A stretch of DNA of 61,650 bases from Kribbella albertanoniae (GCF_004348455.1 NZ_SMKA01000020.1:1-61650), one strand, 5' to 3'. Positions 1 to 8,623 are shown, counted from the first letter of the stretch. The notes: a model not told the origin generated them from the sequence alone. Numbers and translations are program-made.

Positions 1-13
1 CCTCGTGGGGGCG

Positions 14-43
14 CCTAATGATGGGTGACCTAATGATGGGTGA
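14..43. repeat. 15-bp tandem duplication across a stop codon
   Basis: The 15-mer CCTAATGATGGGTGA occurs twice head to tail (14-28 and 29-43). The second copy contains the end of the enoyl-CoA hydratase gene (minus strand, reading ...Thr-His-His-stop), so the sequence around the TAG stop is duplicated just downstream of the gene. It is probably a small slippage duplication. No function can be assigned. Confidence 0.8.
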
Positions 44-806
44 ACTTCGCTGGGCGTTTTTCGATGAAGGCGGTCATGCCTTCGGTGCGGTCGGCGAAGG
101 CGAAGGTTGCGTGGAAGGTGCGGCGTTCGAAGCGGATGCCCTCGGTCAGGGTGGTTTCGAAGGCGCGGTTGACGGCTTCCTTGGCGACGTAGACGGCAGG
201 AAGCGACATCTCCGCGATCTTGTGGGCAACCTTCGCCGCCTCGTCGAGCAAGGCATCCGCCGGTACGACGCGAGAGACCAGGCCGGCGCGTTCGGCCTCG
301 TCGGCGCCGATCGAGCGACCGGTGAGGATGAGGTCCATCGCCTTGGCCTTGCCGATCGCCCGGGTCAGGCGTTGGGAACCGCCGATGCCGGGGATGACGC
401 CGAGGGTGATCTCCGGCTGGCCGAACTTGGCGGTGTCGGCGGCGATCAGCAGGTCGCACATCATCGCCAGCTCACAACCACCGCCGAGCGCATAGCCACT
501 GACGGCCGCGATCAACGGCGTCCGTACGGCGGCCAGCCGGTCCCACGCGGTGAACCAGTCCGACAGGAACATGTCCTGGTACGACTGAGCCTGCATCTCC
601 TTGATATCCGCGCCGGCGGCGAACGCCCGCTCGGAGCCGGTGATCACGATCGCCCCGATCCCCTGGTCCCGATCGAGCTCGGTCGCAGCGTCGACGACCT
701 CGTTCATCAGTACGGCGTTCAGCGCGTTCAGCGCCTTCGGCCGGTTCAGCGTGATCGTCGCCGTCCGCCCGTCGCGGGCGACCAGGATCGTTTCGTAGTC
801 AGTCAT
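30..806 (-). CDS. Enoyl-CoA hydratase/isomerase family protein
   Basis: 258-residue crotonase-fold protein that hydrates 2-enoyl-CoA to 3-hydroxyacyl-CoA in the cytoplasm. Visible marks are the N-terminal [11 protein letters not shown] motif, the oxyanion-hole segments AAGADIKEM and [12 protein letters not shown], and [13 protein letters not shown], which carries the expected glutamate. The length is normal for the family (about 255-265). It lies 73 bp downstream of a 3-hydroxyisobutyryl-CoA hydrolase on the same strand, so the pair probably works in branched-chain (valine) acyl-CoA breakdown, where a hydratase acts just before that hydrolase. The substrate cannot be fixed from sequence, and a general beta-oxidation role is equally possible. 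The ATG at 806 gives the standard N-terminus. Confidence 0.93.
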   Translation of the reverse strand: MTDYETILVARDGRTATITLNRPKALNALNAVLMNEVVDAATELDRDQGIGAIVITGSERAFAAGADIKEMQAQSYQDMFLSDWFTAWDRLAAVRTPLIAAVSGYALGGGCELAMMCDLLIAADTAKFGQPEITLGVIPGIGGSQRLTRAIGKAKAMDLILTGRSIGADEAERAGLVSRVVPADALLDEAAKVAHKIAEMSLPAVYVAKEAVNRAFETTLTEGIRFERRTFHATFAFADRTEGMTAFIEKRPAKFTHH

Positions 807-879
807 GAAAAATCAGCGTTCCAGCAGTCGCACCCACAACGCCACCCGAGACCGGCGCGTCGAGAGCGGCGCAGCATTG

Positions 880-1896
880 TCAGGCGAAGAAGGCGGCAAC
901 CGATTCGTCGGTGACACCGTCGAACGTCGCCGGCGACCATTGTGGATTGCGGTCCTTGTCGATCACCTGCGCCCGCACCCCCTCGATGAAGTCATGCGAA
1001 CCGTGGAACCGCACCGACAACCGGTACTCCTGCTCCAGCGCAGCCGGCAACGACGGCAGATCGGCCGCGGCCCGCAGTGCGCGCAGCGTCACCTTCAACG
1101 AGGTCGGCGACTTCGTCAGCAACACCGCCGCGGTCTCCCGCGCAGCCGGTACGTCGGACTCCAGCAGCCGACTGTGGATTTTCACCAGGTCGTCGCCCTC
1201 GTAGGCCAGGTCGATCCACTCCCGATCGCCGACCAGCGCGGACTCCGGCACCGGATCAGCAAACGAAGCCACCGCAGCCGCCGCGTCCTGGGAGGCCAGT
1301 GCAGTAAGGAGATCCGGCAACCGATCGCTCGGCACATACCAGTCCGCAAGCCCGACCGCGATCGCATCACCCACGCCGACCAGCCCGGCCGTCAGAGCCA
1401 GGTGCGTGCCCAGCTCCCCCGGCGCCCGCGACAGCAAATATGTGCCGCCGACATCCGGGAAGAAGCCGATCCCGGTCTCCGGCATACCGACCTTCGATCG
1501 CTCGGTGACGACCCGGATGCTCGCGTGCGCCGACAGCCCGATCCCGCCGCCGAGCACGATCCCGTCCATCACCGCGACGAACGGCTTCGGGTACGCCGCA
1601 ATCTCCGCATCGAGCCGGTATTCGTCCGCCCAGAACGCCGCCGACGCCGTACCGCCCGCGATCCCGTCGTGGTAGATCGACACGATATCGCCACCCGCAC
1701 ACAGACCCCGCTCACCGCTACCGGTCAGCACAACAGTCTGTACGGCGGGATCCGCGGCCCACTCGTCGAGTACCCGGCGGATGATCGTCACCATCTCGTG
1801 CGTGAGCGCGTTGATCGCCCGCGGCCGGTTCAGCACCAGGTGACCCGCACGACCGTGCACATGCGTCAGAACCGGGGACTCCTCGACCAAGGACAT
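880..1896 (-). CDS. 3-hydroxyisobutyryl-CoA hydrolase (crotonase superfamily)
   Basis: 338-residue protein predicted to hydrolyse 3-hydroxyisobutyryl-CoA to free 3-hydroxyisobutyrate in valine catabolism. It has a crotonase core plus the longer C-terminal region typical of the hydrolases. Diagnostic segments are LCAGGDIVSIYHD, LGGGIGLSAHASIRV and MPETGIGFFPDVGGTYLLSR, the last being highly characteristic of this subgroup. The frame is open to 1959, but the ATG at 1896 starts the conserved region (MSLVEESPV...), and a strong palindrome (1907-1926) sits just upstream, so I chose 1896. It is probably co-transcribed with the downstream enoyl-CoA hydratase. No regulator gene lies next to it. Confidence 0.9.
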   Translation of the reverse strand: MSLVEESPVLTHVHGRAGHLVLNRPRAINALTHEMVTIIRRVLDEWAADPAVQTVVLTGSGERGLCAGGDIVSIYHDGIAGGTASAAFWADEYRLDAEIAAYPKPFVAVMDGIVLGGGIGLSAHASIRVVTERSKVGMPETGIGFFPDVGGTYLLSRAPGELGTHLALTAGLVGVGDAIAVGLADWYVPSDRLPDLLTALASQDAAAAVASFADPVPESALVGDREWIDLAYEGDDLVKIHSRLLESDVPAARETAAVLLTKSPTSLKVTLRALRAAADLPSLPAALEQEYRLSVRFHGSHDFIEGVRAQVIDKDRNPQWSPATFDGVTDESVAAFFA

Positions 1897-1906
1897 GTCC
1901 GCCAAA

Positions 1907-1926
1907 TTAGCTGGACGTCCAACTAA
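1907..1926. promoter_or_regulatory. Near-perfect palindrome, probable repressor operator
   Basis: TTAGCTGGACGTCCAACTAA is a 20-bp inverted repeat with one mismatched pair (1911/1922), centred on ACGT. It ends 11 bp upstream of the 3-hydroxyisobutyryl-CoA hydrolase start. Size, symmetry and A/T-rich ends in high-GC DNA fit a TetR-family operator, a class that commonly controls acyl-CoA catabolic genes in actinobacteria. No TetR gene is present in the window. It could also affect the divergent MMPL gene that starts at 2049. Confidence 0.65.
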
Positions 1927-2048
1927 ATCCCTAGGGCGTGGATCACAGCTGTCCACCACGGGAGTACTGCGGACTGTCCACTGGGGGCGGACGTTTCACC
2001 CCGCCCTGCTGGGCCAGTGTTCGAGGTCCACAGACAGGGGAGGTTTTC

Positions 2049-4106
2049 ATGTTCACGTTGCCGACTGGGCGGCGGGGTAAATGGGGTGTGGTCGGGGTCT
2101 GGCTGCTGTTGCTGGTGGCGGTGTTTCCGCTGGCCGCGGGGCTCGGTGACGTGCAGAGCGACGACGTCACCGATCAGTTGCCCGGCGGTGCGGAGTCGAC
2201 GCGCGTCCATCAGGTCGAGGACCGCATCCCCGGCTCCGAGGACGACGAGCTGATCGTCGTCTATCACCGCGACGGCGGTCTCGCCGCCGGGGACAAGGAG
2301 GCTGTGACGCGGCAGCACGCCGTACTGGCAGGAGAGTTCGAGGTCGACATGCCACCCGTGCCCTCCGAGGACGGCACGGCGCTCATGTACGCCGTCGGCC
2401 AGCCGGCGAGCGGGACCGATGCAGGTATCGCCAAGTTCGTCGAGCGGGTCCGGGCGGTCACCGCCGACCGGCCGAGCGGTCTGCGGGCCGAGGTGACCGG
2501 CCCGGCCGCGATCGACGCGGACGTCGACGCGGTGTTCGACGGGATCGACACGACCCTGATGCTGGTCACCGTCATCGTCGTTGCGTTCCTGCTGATCATC
2601 ACCTACCGCAGCCCGTTCCTCTGGCTGGTGCCGCTGCTGACAGTCGGGGCCGCCGCGTACCTGTCGATGGCGTTGGTCCGGGTCGTCGCCGGTGCGCTGG
2701 ACCTGACGGTGAGTACGCAGAGTTCCTCGATCATGATCGTGATGGTGTTCGGCGCCGGGACCGACTACGCGCTGCTGATCGTCGCGCGATACCGCGAACA
2801 ACTGCGCCACCACGGCGACGTCCATGCCGCCATGCGCGCCGCGCTGAAGAGTGTGGGACCGGCGATCCTCGCGTCGGGATCGACGGTCGCCCTCGGCCTG
2901 GGCTGCCTGTTCGTGGCCGACATGAACGACATCTCCGGCATCGGGGTGATCGGTGCGCTGGGCATCCTGGCGACTCTGGTCACCATGCTGACGCTGTTCC
3001 CCGCCGTACTGACGGCGCTGGGCCGCAAGGTCTTCTGGCCGCGTGTCCCTGCCCTGGCCAGTACGGCGCCCGCCGGCCGCGACTGGTGGCGGTGGGTCTT
3101 CGCCCGGCCGTTGCTGTCGGCCGGAGTTTCCGCACTGGCGCTCGGCCTGCTGGGACTCGGGGTGCTCGGGCTCTCGACGGACCTGAAACAGGCCGACTCG
3201 TTCACCAGTACTCCGGAGTCGGTGACGGGATTCACGACGCTTGATCGGGCCTACCCGGGCGAGGGTGGCCGGCCCTTCACCGTTGCGACTCCGACCGATC
3301 AGGTGGCACAGGTGCTCGCTGTGGCGCGTGCGACGGACAAGGTGGTGTCAGCGGAAACCGAGCGGGAGGGCAACGGCTGGTCGCTGGTCGACGTCGTACC
3401 GGCGGCTCAGCCGGACAGCGATGCCGAAGCGGCCGTGATCAAGCGACTGCGGGCCGACCTGCCGCCGGCGGCGCTGGTCGGTGGCGAAGGGGCGGAGCGG
3501 GTCGACGTACAGGAGGCGAGCGCCGCCGACACCAAGCTGGTGATTCCTCTCGTTCTCGCCGTGGTGCTGCTGGTTCTGTTCCTGCTGCTCCGATCCTTGG
3601 TCGCCTCGCTGCTCGTCGTGGCCGCGGTCGTGCTGTCGTGGCTCGCGGCGCTCGGACTTGGCTCGCTGGTGTTCGAGAACGTGCTCGGGTTCGGCGGCGT
3701 GGAGCCGACGCTGCCGGTGCTGGTGTTCGTGTTCCTGGTGGCGTTCGGCGTCGACTACGCGATCTTCCTGGTCGCCCGGATCGCCGAGGACCGCAAGGAA
3801 TTCGGTACGACGGTCGCCACCCAGCGGGCGGTCCGGGCCACCGCGCCGGTGATCGCGTCGGCCGGATTGGTGCTGGCAGCAACCTTCGCGGTACTGGCGT
3901 CGTTGCCGTTCGTGCCGATGGTGGAGATGGGAGTGGTGGTCGCCGTCGGGGTTCTGCTGCAGACTCTGCTGGTAGCGCCTGCGTTGCTGGCGCCGATGAT
4001 GGTGGGTCTGCGCCGATGGATCTGGTGGCCGAGCCGCCCTGCGGACAACCCGCAACCGGCAGCAGTCCCGGACGAGTCGGTGCTGGTCGGCGAGGAACGG
4101 AGCTGA
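2049..4106 (+). CDS. MMPL family (RND-type) transporter
   Basis: 685-residue integral membrane protein of the MMPL group of RND exporters, which move lipids or drugs across the cytoplasmic membrane using proton flow. It is built as two similar halves. Each has a leading membrane segment, a soluble domain and a bundle of helices. The family GxDY signatures occur in both halves (FGAGTDYALLIVARYREQ and FGVDYAIFLVARIAEDR). The ATG at 2049 follows a GGGGAGG ribosome site and starts just before the first membrane helix; an in-frame ATG at 1938 would add an implausible charged extension. A histidine kinase begins 3 bp after its stop, so exporter and two-component system form one operon. The substrate is unknown. 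Confidence 0.93.
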   Translation: MFTLPTGRRGKWGVVGVWLLLLVAVFPLAAGLGDVQSDDVTDQLPGGAESTRVHQVEDRIPGSEDDELIVVYHRDGGLAAGDKEAVTRQHAVLAGEFEVDMPPVPSEDGTALMYAVGQPASGTDAGIAKFVERVRAVTADRPSGLRAEVTGPAAIDADVDAVFDGIDTTLMLVTVIVVAFLLIITYRSPFLWLVPLLTVGAAAYLSMALVRVVAGALDLTVSTQSSSIMIVMVFGAGTDYALLIVARYREQLRHHGDVHAAMRAALKSVGPAILASGSTVALGLGCLFVADMNDISGIGVIGALGILATLVTMLTLFPAVLTALGRKVFWPRVPALASTAPAGRDWWRWVFARPLLSAGVSALALGLLGLGVLGLSTDLKQADSFTSTPESVTGFTTLDRAYPGEGGRPFTVATPTDQVAQVLAVARATDKVVSAETEREGNGWSLVDVVPAAQPDSDAEAAVIKRLRADLPPAALVGGEGAERVDVQEASAADTKLVIPLVLAVVLLVLFLLLRSLVASLLVVAAVVLSWLAALGLGSLVFENVLGFGGVEPTLPVLVFVFLVAFGVDYAIFLVARIAEDRKEFGTTVATQRAVRATAPVIASAGLVLAATFAVLASLPFVPMVEMGVVVAVGVLLQTLLVAPALLAPMMVGLRRWIWWPSRPADNPQPAAVPDESVLVGEERS

Positions 4107-4109
4107 GGG

Positions 4110-5255
4110 ATGGGGACGGTGGCCATGGTGGGATCGAGGCGGTGGGGAATCGGCAGGGGCGACCTGCTGCTGACCGCGGCGCTGCTGCTCCTGCCGGTGG
4201 CCGCCGTCCTCGCCCTGCCGCGGCACTGGCTCGACGACAAGCAACTCGACGCCCTCGGGATCACCCTGCTGGCCCTGGCGACCGCGCCCGTTCTCGTCAG
4301 ACGCCGCTACCCGATCCAGGCGCTGGTCTTCTGTTTGGCCGTCCAGATGGTCTACCACGCCTTGAACTACACGCACGACATCATGCTCCCGGTAGCGGTG
4401 GTCCTCATCTACACGGTCTCCCTGACCACCTCCCGCGTCTCGACGCTGGCGATGGTCGGAATCAGCGTCGCCGGAGTCCTGGTGAGCGCGAGCGTCCCGC
4501 AAAACGAATCGATCGGCGCGGAGGTGATCAGCCCGCTGGGCTGGTTCGCCGTCGCCGCGGTCGGTGGCCAGGCGATGCGCCTGCACCGGGCCTTGCTCGC
4601 GGAGACGAGTGAGCGCCGGGTCGCCGAGGAGCGGCTGCGGATCGCGCGCGACCTGCACGACGTCCTGGCCCACCACATCGTCGTGATCAACTCGCATGCC
4701 GGGGTGGCCGCTCATCTGCTCGACGAGCGCACCGACGATCCGACGCTCGCGCCGATCTCGCAGTCGCTGCACACGGTGGCGGACGCGAGCAGCGGCGTAC
4801 TGGCCGAGCTGAGAACCACCCTCGACGTCCTCCGTGGCAACGAGGCCGACGTGGATCGGCACCCGACGCCGGACCTCGCCGGCCTGGCCCGGCTCGCAGC
4901 GGTCACCACGGCCGTCGGCGTACAGGTCGAACTGCGAGTATGTGGCACCAGCCGGCCGCTGCCGGCAGCCGTCGAGATCACCCTCTACCGGATCGCGCAG
5001 GAGGCCCTGACCAACGTGGTGAAGCACGCGCACGCTCGACAGGCACTGGTGCAGCTCGAGTACGACGTCGAGGAGGTTCGGCTCGAGGTCACCGATGACG
5101 GCCGGGGCAGGTCCGACAGCGGCAGCACGGCCGGCTACGGCATCGCGGGGATGAACGAGCGGGCGCAATCCGTCGGTGGTCAGCTGGTCACCGGCGACGC
5201 CCGGTACGGCGGATTCCGGGTCGCGGTGACCGTACCTACGCCGGGAGCGCGATGA
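4110..5255 (+). CDS. NarL-family sensor histidine kinase
   Basis: 381-residue membrane sensor kinase. The first ~165 residues hold about five or six hydrophobic helices without a large outer loop. The HisKA_3 dimerisation and phosphoacceptor segment RDLHDVLAHHIVVINSHAG follows (His183 is the likely phosphorylated residue). A C-terminal HATPase with the N-box EALTNVVKHAHA and glycine boxes DDGRG and GYGIAGMNERA completes it. The stop overlaps the response regulator start by 4 bp (ATGA), showing translational coupling. The ATG at 4110 leaves almost no room for a ribosome site after the MMPL stop. The in-frame ATG at 4125, preceded by GGGGACGG, may be the true start. The signal is unknown; the operon suggests it controls the MMPL exporter. 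Confidence 0.93.
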   Translation: MGTVAMVGSRRWGIGRGDLLLTAALLLLPVAAVLALPRHWLDDKQLDALGITLLALATAPVLVRRRYPIQALVFCLAVQMVYHALNYTHDIMLPVAVVLIYTVSLTTSRVSTLAMVGISVAGVLVSASVPQNESIGAEVISPLGWFAVAAVGGQAMRLHRALLAETSERRVAEERLRIARDLHDVLAHHIVVINSHAGVAAHLLDERTDDPTLAPISQSLHTVADASSGVLAELRTTLDVLRGNEADVDRHPTPDLAGLARLAAVTTAVGVQVELRVCGTSRPLPAAVEITLYRIAQEALTNVVKHAHARQALVQLEYDVEEVRLEVTDDGRGRSDSGSTAGYGIAGMNERAQSVGGQLVTGDARYGGFRVAVTVPTPGAR

Positions 5256-5989
5256 TCAGGGTGGTGCTGGCCGACGACCAGGAGCTGGTCCGGAGCGCCT
5301 TCGCGATGCTCGTCCGCTCCGCACCGGACATGGACGTCGTCGGTGAAGCCGCCGACGGCGACGAGGCGGTCGCGCTGGTCCGGTCGACCCGGGCCGACGT
5401 CGTCGTGATGGACATCCGGATGCCGGGGACGGACGGGATCACGGCCACCGGCACGATCGCGGCCGACGAGGATCTGAGCGGTGTCCGGGTGCTGATCCTG
5501 ACCACGTTCGAGAGCGACCACAACGTGGTGGCCGCGTTGCGTGCAGGAGCGAGCGGGTTCCTCGTCAAGGACACCAAACCCGCGCAACTGCTGGCCGCCA
5601 TCCGTACCGTCGCCGCCGGCGAGGCACTGTTGTCGCCCGGCGCAACCCAGGCACTGATCGAACGAGTGCTGAGGCAACCCGATCCGGCCGGTCCCGCGCC
5701 CGGCGCACTGGCCGCGCTGACCAAGCGGGAACGCGAGGTATTGACGCTGATCGGCCGCGGCCTGAGTAACGGTGAACTCGCCGAACGAATGGTGATCAGT
5801 CCGCTGACCGCGAAGACCTACGTGAGCCGGTTACTGACCAAGCTGGACGCCCGCGACCGGGCCCAACTGGTGATCGCCGCCTACGAATCCGGTCTGGTCA
5901 GGGCCTCAGCCGGGTCGACTCAGGCCCCGGGTCGCCACAGTGGCGCCGGCGATCGTGATGACGGCGGCACCGGCAAGGGCAGCGAGTAG
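5252..5989 (+). CDS. NarL/LuxR-type response regulator
   Basis: 245-residue response regulator, partner of the upstream kinase. The receiver domain has the acidic pair DDQ near the N-terminus, phosphoacceptor Asp54 (VVVMDIRMPGTDG) and the conserved Lys in GFLVKDTKPAQ. A LuxR helix-turn-helix follows (LTKREREVLTLIGRGLSNGELAERM... TAKTYVSRLLTKL). The last ~25 residues lie beyond the normal domain end and come from an 84-bp tail-to-tail overlap with the convergent ABC permease gene. Leu194 is encoded by TTA (5831-5833), a rare codon in such DNA, so bldA-type tRNA dependence is possible. Confidence 0.93.
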   Translation: MIRVVLADDQELVRSAFAMLVRSAPDMDVVGEAADGDEAVALVRSTRADVVVMDIRMPGTDGITATGTIAADEDLSGVRVLILTTFESDHNVVAALRAGASGFLVKDTKPAQLLAAIRTVAAGEALLSPGATQALIERVLRQPDPAGPAPGALAALTKREREVLTLIGRGLSNGELAERMVISPLTAKTYVSRLLTKLDARDRAQLVIAAYESGLVRASAGSTQAPGRHSGAGDRDDGGTGKGSE

Positions 5990-6739
5990 CTGGCCGACGG
6001 GCGCGTGGCCGAGGACCAGTTCGCGGGCGGCCGTGATGCTGTGGGACACCGGGTTGAAGGCTGCGACGTGACGCAGCCAGGTGGGTAGGCCGGCCTCCGG
6101 GACGAAGGCGTTCGAGGCGACGATGAGCGGGAAGGTGACTGTGCCGGAGATGGCCTGCACGAGCTCGGTATGGCGGAGCTGGCAGGCCAGGGCGATGAAG
6201 ATCCAGCCGAGGCCGGTGCTGACCGCGGTCGAGACGACGACGGCGGCCGCCGTACCGAGGATGCCGCCCGGTGGGTCGAAGCCGAGCACCACCGCGGCGA
6301 ACACGGACAGCACGGTCAGCTGCAGGACCATGCGAACCAGGCCGGCCACGCTGTGCGCGACGAGCACCGAACCCGGCCAGATCGCCATCGTCCGGAGCCG
6401 GTTGATCAGGCCGTTGCGCATGTCCTGGAGCAGACTGATGATCAGGCCGAGCGCCGACTGCAGCGCCGTGGTGATCATGATCGCCGGTACGACGAAGTCG
6501 ACGTACCGGGTGCCGGCCGGGAAGCTGATCGCCGTGGACAGGCTGCCGAGCAGCTGACTGAGCACGCTCACGAGCAGGATCGGGCCGAGCAGCGTCACGA
6601 TCAACGTGCGCGGCTCGAAGACCACGCCGCGCAGGGAACGGCCGGACAGCGCGAGGATCTGTGTCACGACGCTGGCCGGCTCCGTGCGCACCGGCGTCCG
6701 TGCGACCGGCTGCGCGCGAGGTACGGTGACGGCGGTCAT
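5906..6739 (-). CDS. ABC-2 type permease of the lasso cluster exporter
   Basis: 277-residue membrane protein of the ABC-2/DrrB type with about six hydrophobic helices. The family-typical region after the second helix (LQSALGLIISLLQDMRNGLINRLRTM) is visible. It overlaps the upstream ATPase gene by 4 bp and is the last gene of the leftward lasso operon. With that ATPase it should export the mature lasso peptide and/or give self-protection. This assignment rests on family and operon position. The 3' end runs 84 bp into the convergent response regulator gene. Confidence 0.9.
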   Translation of the reverse strand: MTAVTVPRAQPVARTPVRTEPASVVTQILALSGRSLRGVVFEPRTLIVTLLGPILLVSVLSQLLGSLSTAISFPAGTRYVDFVVPAIMITTALQSALGLIISLLQDMRNGLINRLRTMAIWPGSVLVAHSVAGLVRMVLQLTVLSVFAAVVLGFDPPGGILGTAAAVVVSTAVSTGLGWIFIALACQLRHTELVQAISGTVTFPLIVASNAFVPEAGLPTWLRHVAAFNPVSHSITAARELVLGHAPVGQLLAALAGAAVITIAGATVATRGLSRPG

Positions 6740-7656
6740 CGGGCCTCCCCCAGCGTTGCGAAGACGTCGTCGAGACTCGGCTCGGCGACCTCGAGACGCT
6801 CTGCCTCGATCCCGAGATCATCGAGCGCACGGACCACCTGGACGATCGTTGCCGAGGACGCGTCCACGACGGTCAGCTCGGCAGATTCGTTGCGCTGGGC
6901 AACATCGAGTCCGCGTCCGGCGAGGTGCTCGATGACACGTCCGACCGGAGCACCAGGTGGCAGCCGGACCACGATGGCGCGGCGACCCACCTGCTGTTTC
7001 AGATCGGCCGGCGTACCACCGGCGACCACCCGTCCACCGGCCAGTACGACGATCCGGTCGGAGAGCTGGTCGGCCTCCTCCAGGTACTGGGTGGTGAGCA
7101 GGATCGTCGTCCCCCGCTCCGCGAGTTGGGCGACCTGTTCCCAGACCGCACGCCGGCTGGTCGGGTCGAGTCCGGTGGTCGGCTCGTCAAGGAACAGTAC
7201 GGCGGGGGCGGTGACGAGGCTTGCCGCGAGGTCGAGCCGGCGCCGCATGCCGCCTGAATACGTGCGGACCCGTCGATCCGCTGCCTGTGTGAGGCCGAAC
7301 TGTTCGAGCAGTTCAGCGGCCCGCACCCGGGCCGCCCGCCGCCCGGTCCCGCTGAGCCGGGCGAGCAGGACCAGGTTCCCGGTTCCGGACAGGGTGTCGT
7401 CGACCGTCGCGAACTGCCCGGTCAGGCCGATCGAGCGCCGGACACGACCGGGCGACCCGACCACGTCAGCACCCGCGACCCGCGCCGTACCGGCTGAGGG
7501 CCGCACCAACGTCGAGAGGATCTCGACCAGCGTCGTCTTCCCCGCGCCGTTGTGACCGATGAGCCCGAGCACCTGGCCCGCCGCGACGGACAGATCGACC
7601 GACGAGAGCGCGAGCGTGTCGCCGTACCGCTTACTCAGTTGCTCGACCTCGATCAC
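6736..7656 (-). CDS. ABC transporter ATP-binding protein (DrrA-like) of the lasso cluster
   Basis: 306-residue ATPase with Walker A GHNGAGKTTL, signature YSGGMRRRLDLAASL, Walker B VLFLDEPTTGLD and switch segment LLTTQYLEEAD, all in the pattern of daunorubicin-resistance-type (DrrA) ATPases. A C-terminal ~80-residue accessory domain follows, as in that group. It starts 6 bp after the MauE-like gene and overlaps the permease gene by 4 bp. It supplies energy for the two-part exporter of the lasso cluster. Many lasso clusters use a fused exporter; the split form here is the alternative common in actinobacteria. Confidence 0.93.
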   Translation of the reverse strand: MIEVEQLSKRYGDTLALSSVDLSVAAGQVLGLIGHNGAGKTTLVEILSTLVRPSAGTARVAGADVVGSPGRVRRSIGLTGQFATVDDTLSGTGNLVLLARLSGTGRRAARVRAAELLEQFGLTQAADRRVRTYSGGMRRRLDLAASLVTAPAVLFLDEPTTGLDPTSRRAVWEQVAQLAERGTTILLTTQYLEEADQLSDRIVVLAGGRVVAGGTPADLKQQVGRRAIVVRLPPGAPVGRVIEHLAGRGLDVAQRNESAELTVVDASSATIVQVVRALDDLGIEAERLEVAEPSLDDVFATLGEAR

Positions 7657-7662
7657 GGCCGC

Positions 7663-8202
7663 TCACGCCGTCGCGTGCCGGCGCAGCAGCAGCCGGACGA
7701 AGTCGTCGTAGTAGCGGATGATGAGGAACGCCAGCAGCAGCCCGAAGGCGAGCGCGGGCAGCGCCAGTCGCAGGTTGCCAAGGACGGGGGCGACCGGTAC
7801 GACGACGCCGGCCACCGCGATCGCGAGGAAGACCAGGTTGCGGCCGACCATCGCCGTACTCATGATCGCGCCGCGGCCACCGAAACACCGGCACTCGGCG
7901 AAGATGCCGGCCCGGACCGAGCGGATCACCACACCGGTGAAGAGCAACAGCATCAGCCCGCCGATCACGAACCCGAGCCGGGGTGCGATCGGCGAGACCA
8001 GCAGCGCAGCCGCGAGCCCTTCACCGCTGACGACGATCCCGGCGAGGATCGCGGCAGACCGGGCGGACTTCAGCCGAGCCAGCCCTTGCACCGACTGGGC
8101 GAAGCCACGAAACCCGTTGTGCGTAAGGGTTTTCCCGGCGAAAGCAGTGATGAAGACCAAGGCCAGGAACGCGCGGGCAGACACCGCAACGAACTCAGTC
8201 AT
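7663..8202 (-). CDS. MauE/DoxX-like membrane protein in the lasso cluster
   Basis: 179-residue protein with four or five hydrophobic helices, resembling MauE. MauE is the membrane protein needed, with the thioredoxin-like MauD, for making the disulfide-rich methylamine dehydrogenase small subunit. A short loop carries a CxC pair in AECRCFGGRG, a pattern typical of MauE relatives and a plausible redox centre. It overlaps the B2 gene by 8 bp and precedes the exporter ATPase by 6 bp, so it is clearly part of the lasso operon. The predicted product has two tail cysteines, which suggests that this protein helps form the disulfide; that role is inference. No MauD-like partner is nearby. Confidence 0.8.
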   Translation of the reverse strand: MTEFVAVSARAFLALVFITAFAGKTLTHNGFRGFAQSVQGLARLKSARSAAILAGIVVSGEGLAAALLVSPIAPRLGFVIGGLMLLLFTGVVIRSVRAGIFAECRCFGGRGAIMSTAMVGRNLVFLAIAVAGVVVPVAPVLGNLRLALPALAFGLLLAFLIIRYYDDFVRLLLRRHATA

Positions 8203-8623
8203 GGCGTCCTCCCCGCGGGGCTACCTCGATCAACTTGCGGAAGTGCTTCACGTCATCGAGTTCACCGACCGGCTGCCCGTCGACCTCGACCCAGGCATGG
8301 GCACGGAACGGCTCGGTCAGCGCGCCGGTGCACCAGTGCGGCCAGGTGCCGGACAGCCGGCAGCGCAACGCCGTCGCGACCGATCGCGGCAGACAGCCCT
8401 GACCGGCACACGTCACGCTCACCGCAACGACGGCCGAACGAGCGGCGTACGCATCGGTCTCGGTTGCGGGGCGCGCGCCGATCCGGACAGTCGACATCAC
8501 CCGGCGCAGCGTGGCCGGCCGAAGCTTGATGAGTCCGAACGCCGCCGCGACACAGATCCGGCCGAGTAGCCGGTCCCAGCGGCCGACCGGGAGACCGTGC
8601 TCCAACGTCACCGGCATCGTCAT
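8195..8623 (-). CDS. Lasso peptide leader peptidase B2 (transglutaminase-like)
   Basis: 142-residue cysteine protease of the lasso B2 type, which cuts the leader off the precursor so that the core can be cyclised. The expected catalytic Cys77 lies in GQGCLPRSVA and His109 in FRAHAWVEVDG, with acidic residues following. The N-terminal half is the helical region typical of the stand-alone B2 form. The ATG at 8623 overlaps the B1 stop region by 4 bp. A longer in-frame extension to 8848 is just the B1 gene read in another frame. It works with the neighbouring B1, which brings it the leader. Confidence 0.93.
   Translation of the reverse strand: MTMPVTLEHGLPVGRWDRLLGRICVAAAFGLIKLRPATLRRVMSTVRIGARPATETDAYAARSAVVAVSVTCAGQGCLPRSVATALRCRLSGTWPHWCTGALTEPFRAHAWVEVDGQPVGELDDVKHFRKLIEVAPRGGRHD

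Noticed and set aside
1949..1981. Direct repeat CTGTCCAC (1949 and 1974) upstream of the MMPL gene as response-regulator site
   Set aside because: Only 8 bp, with 25-bp spacing that does not keep helical phase well; too weak to claim.
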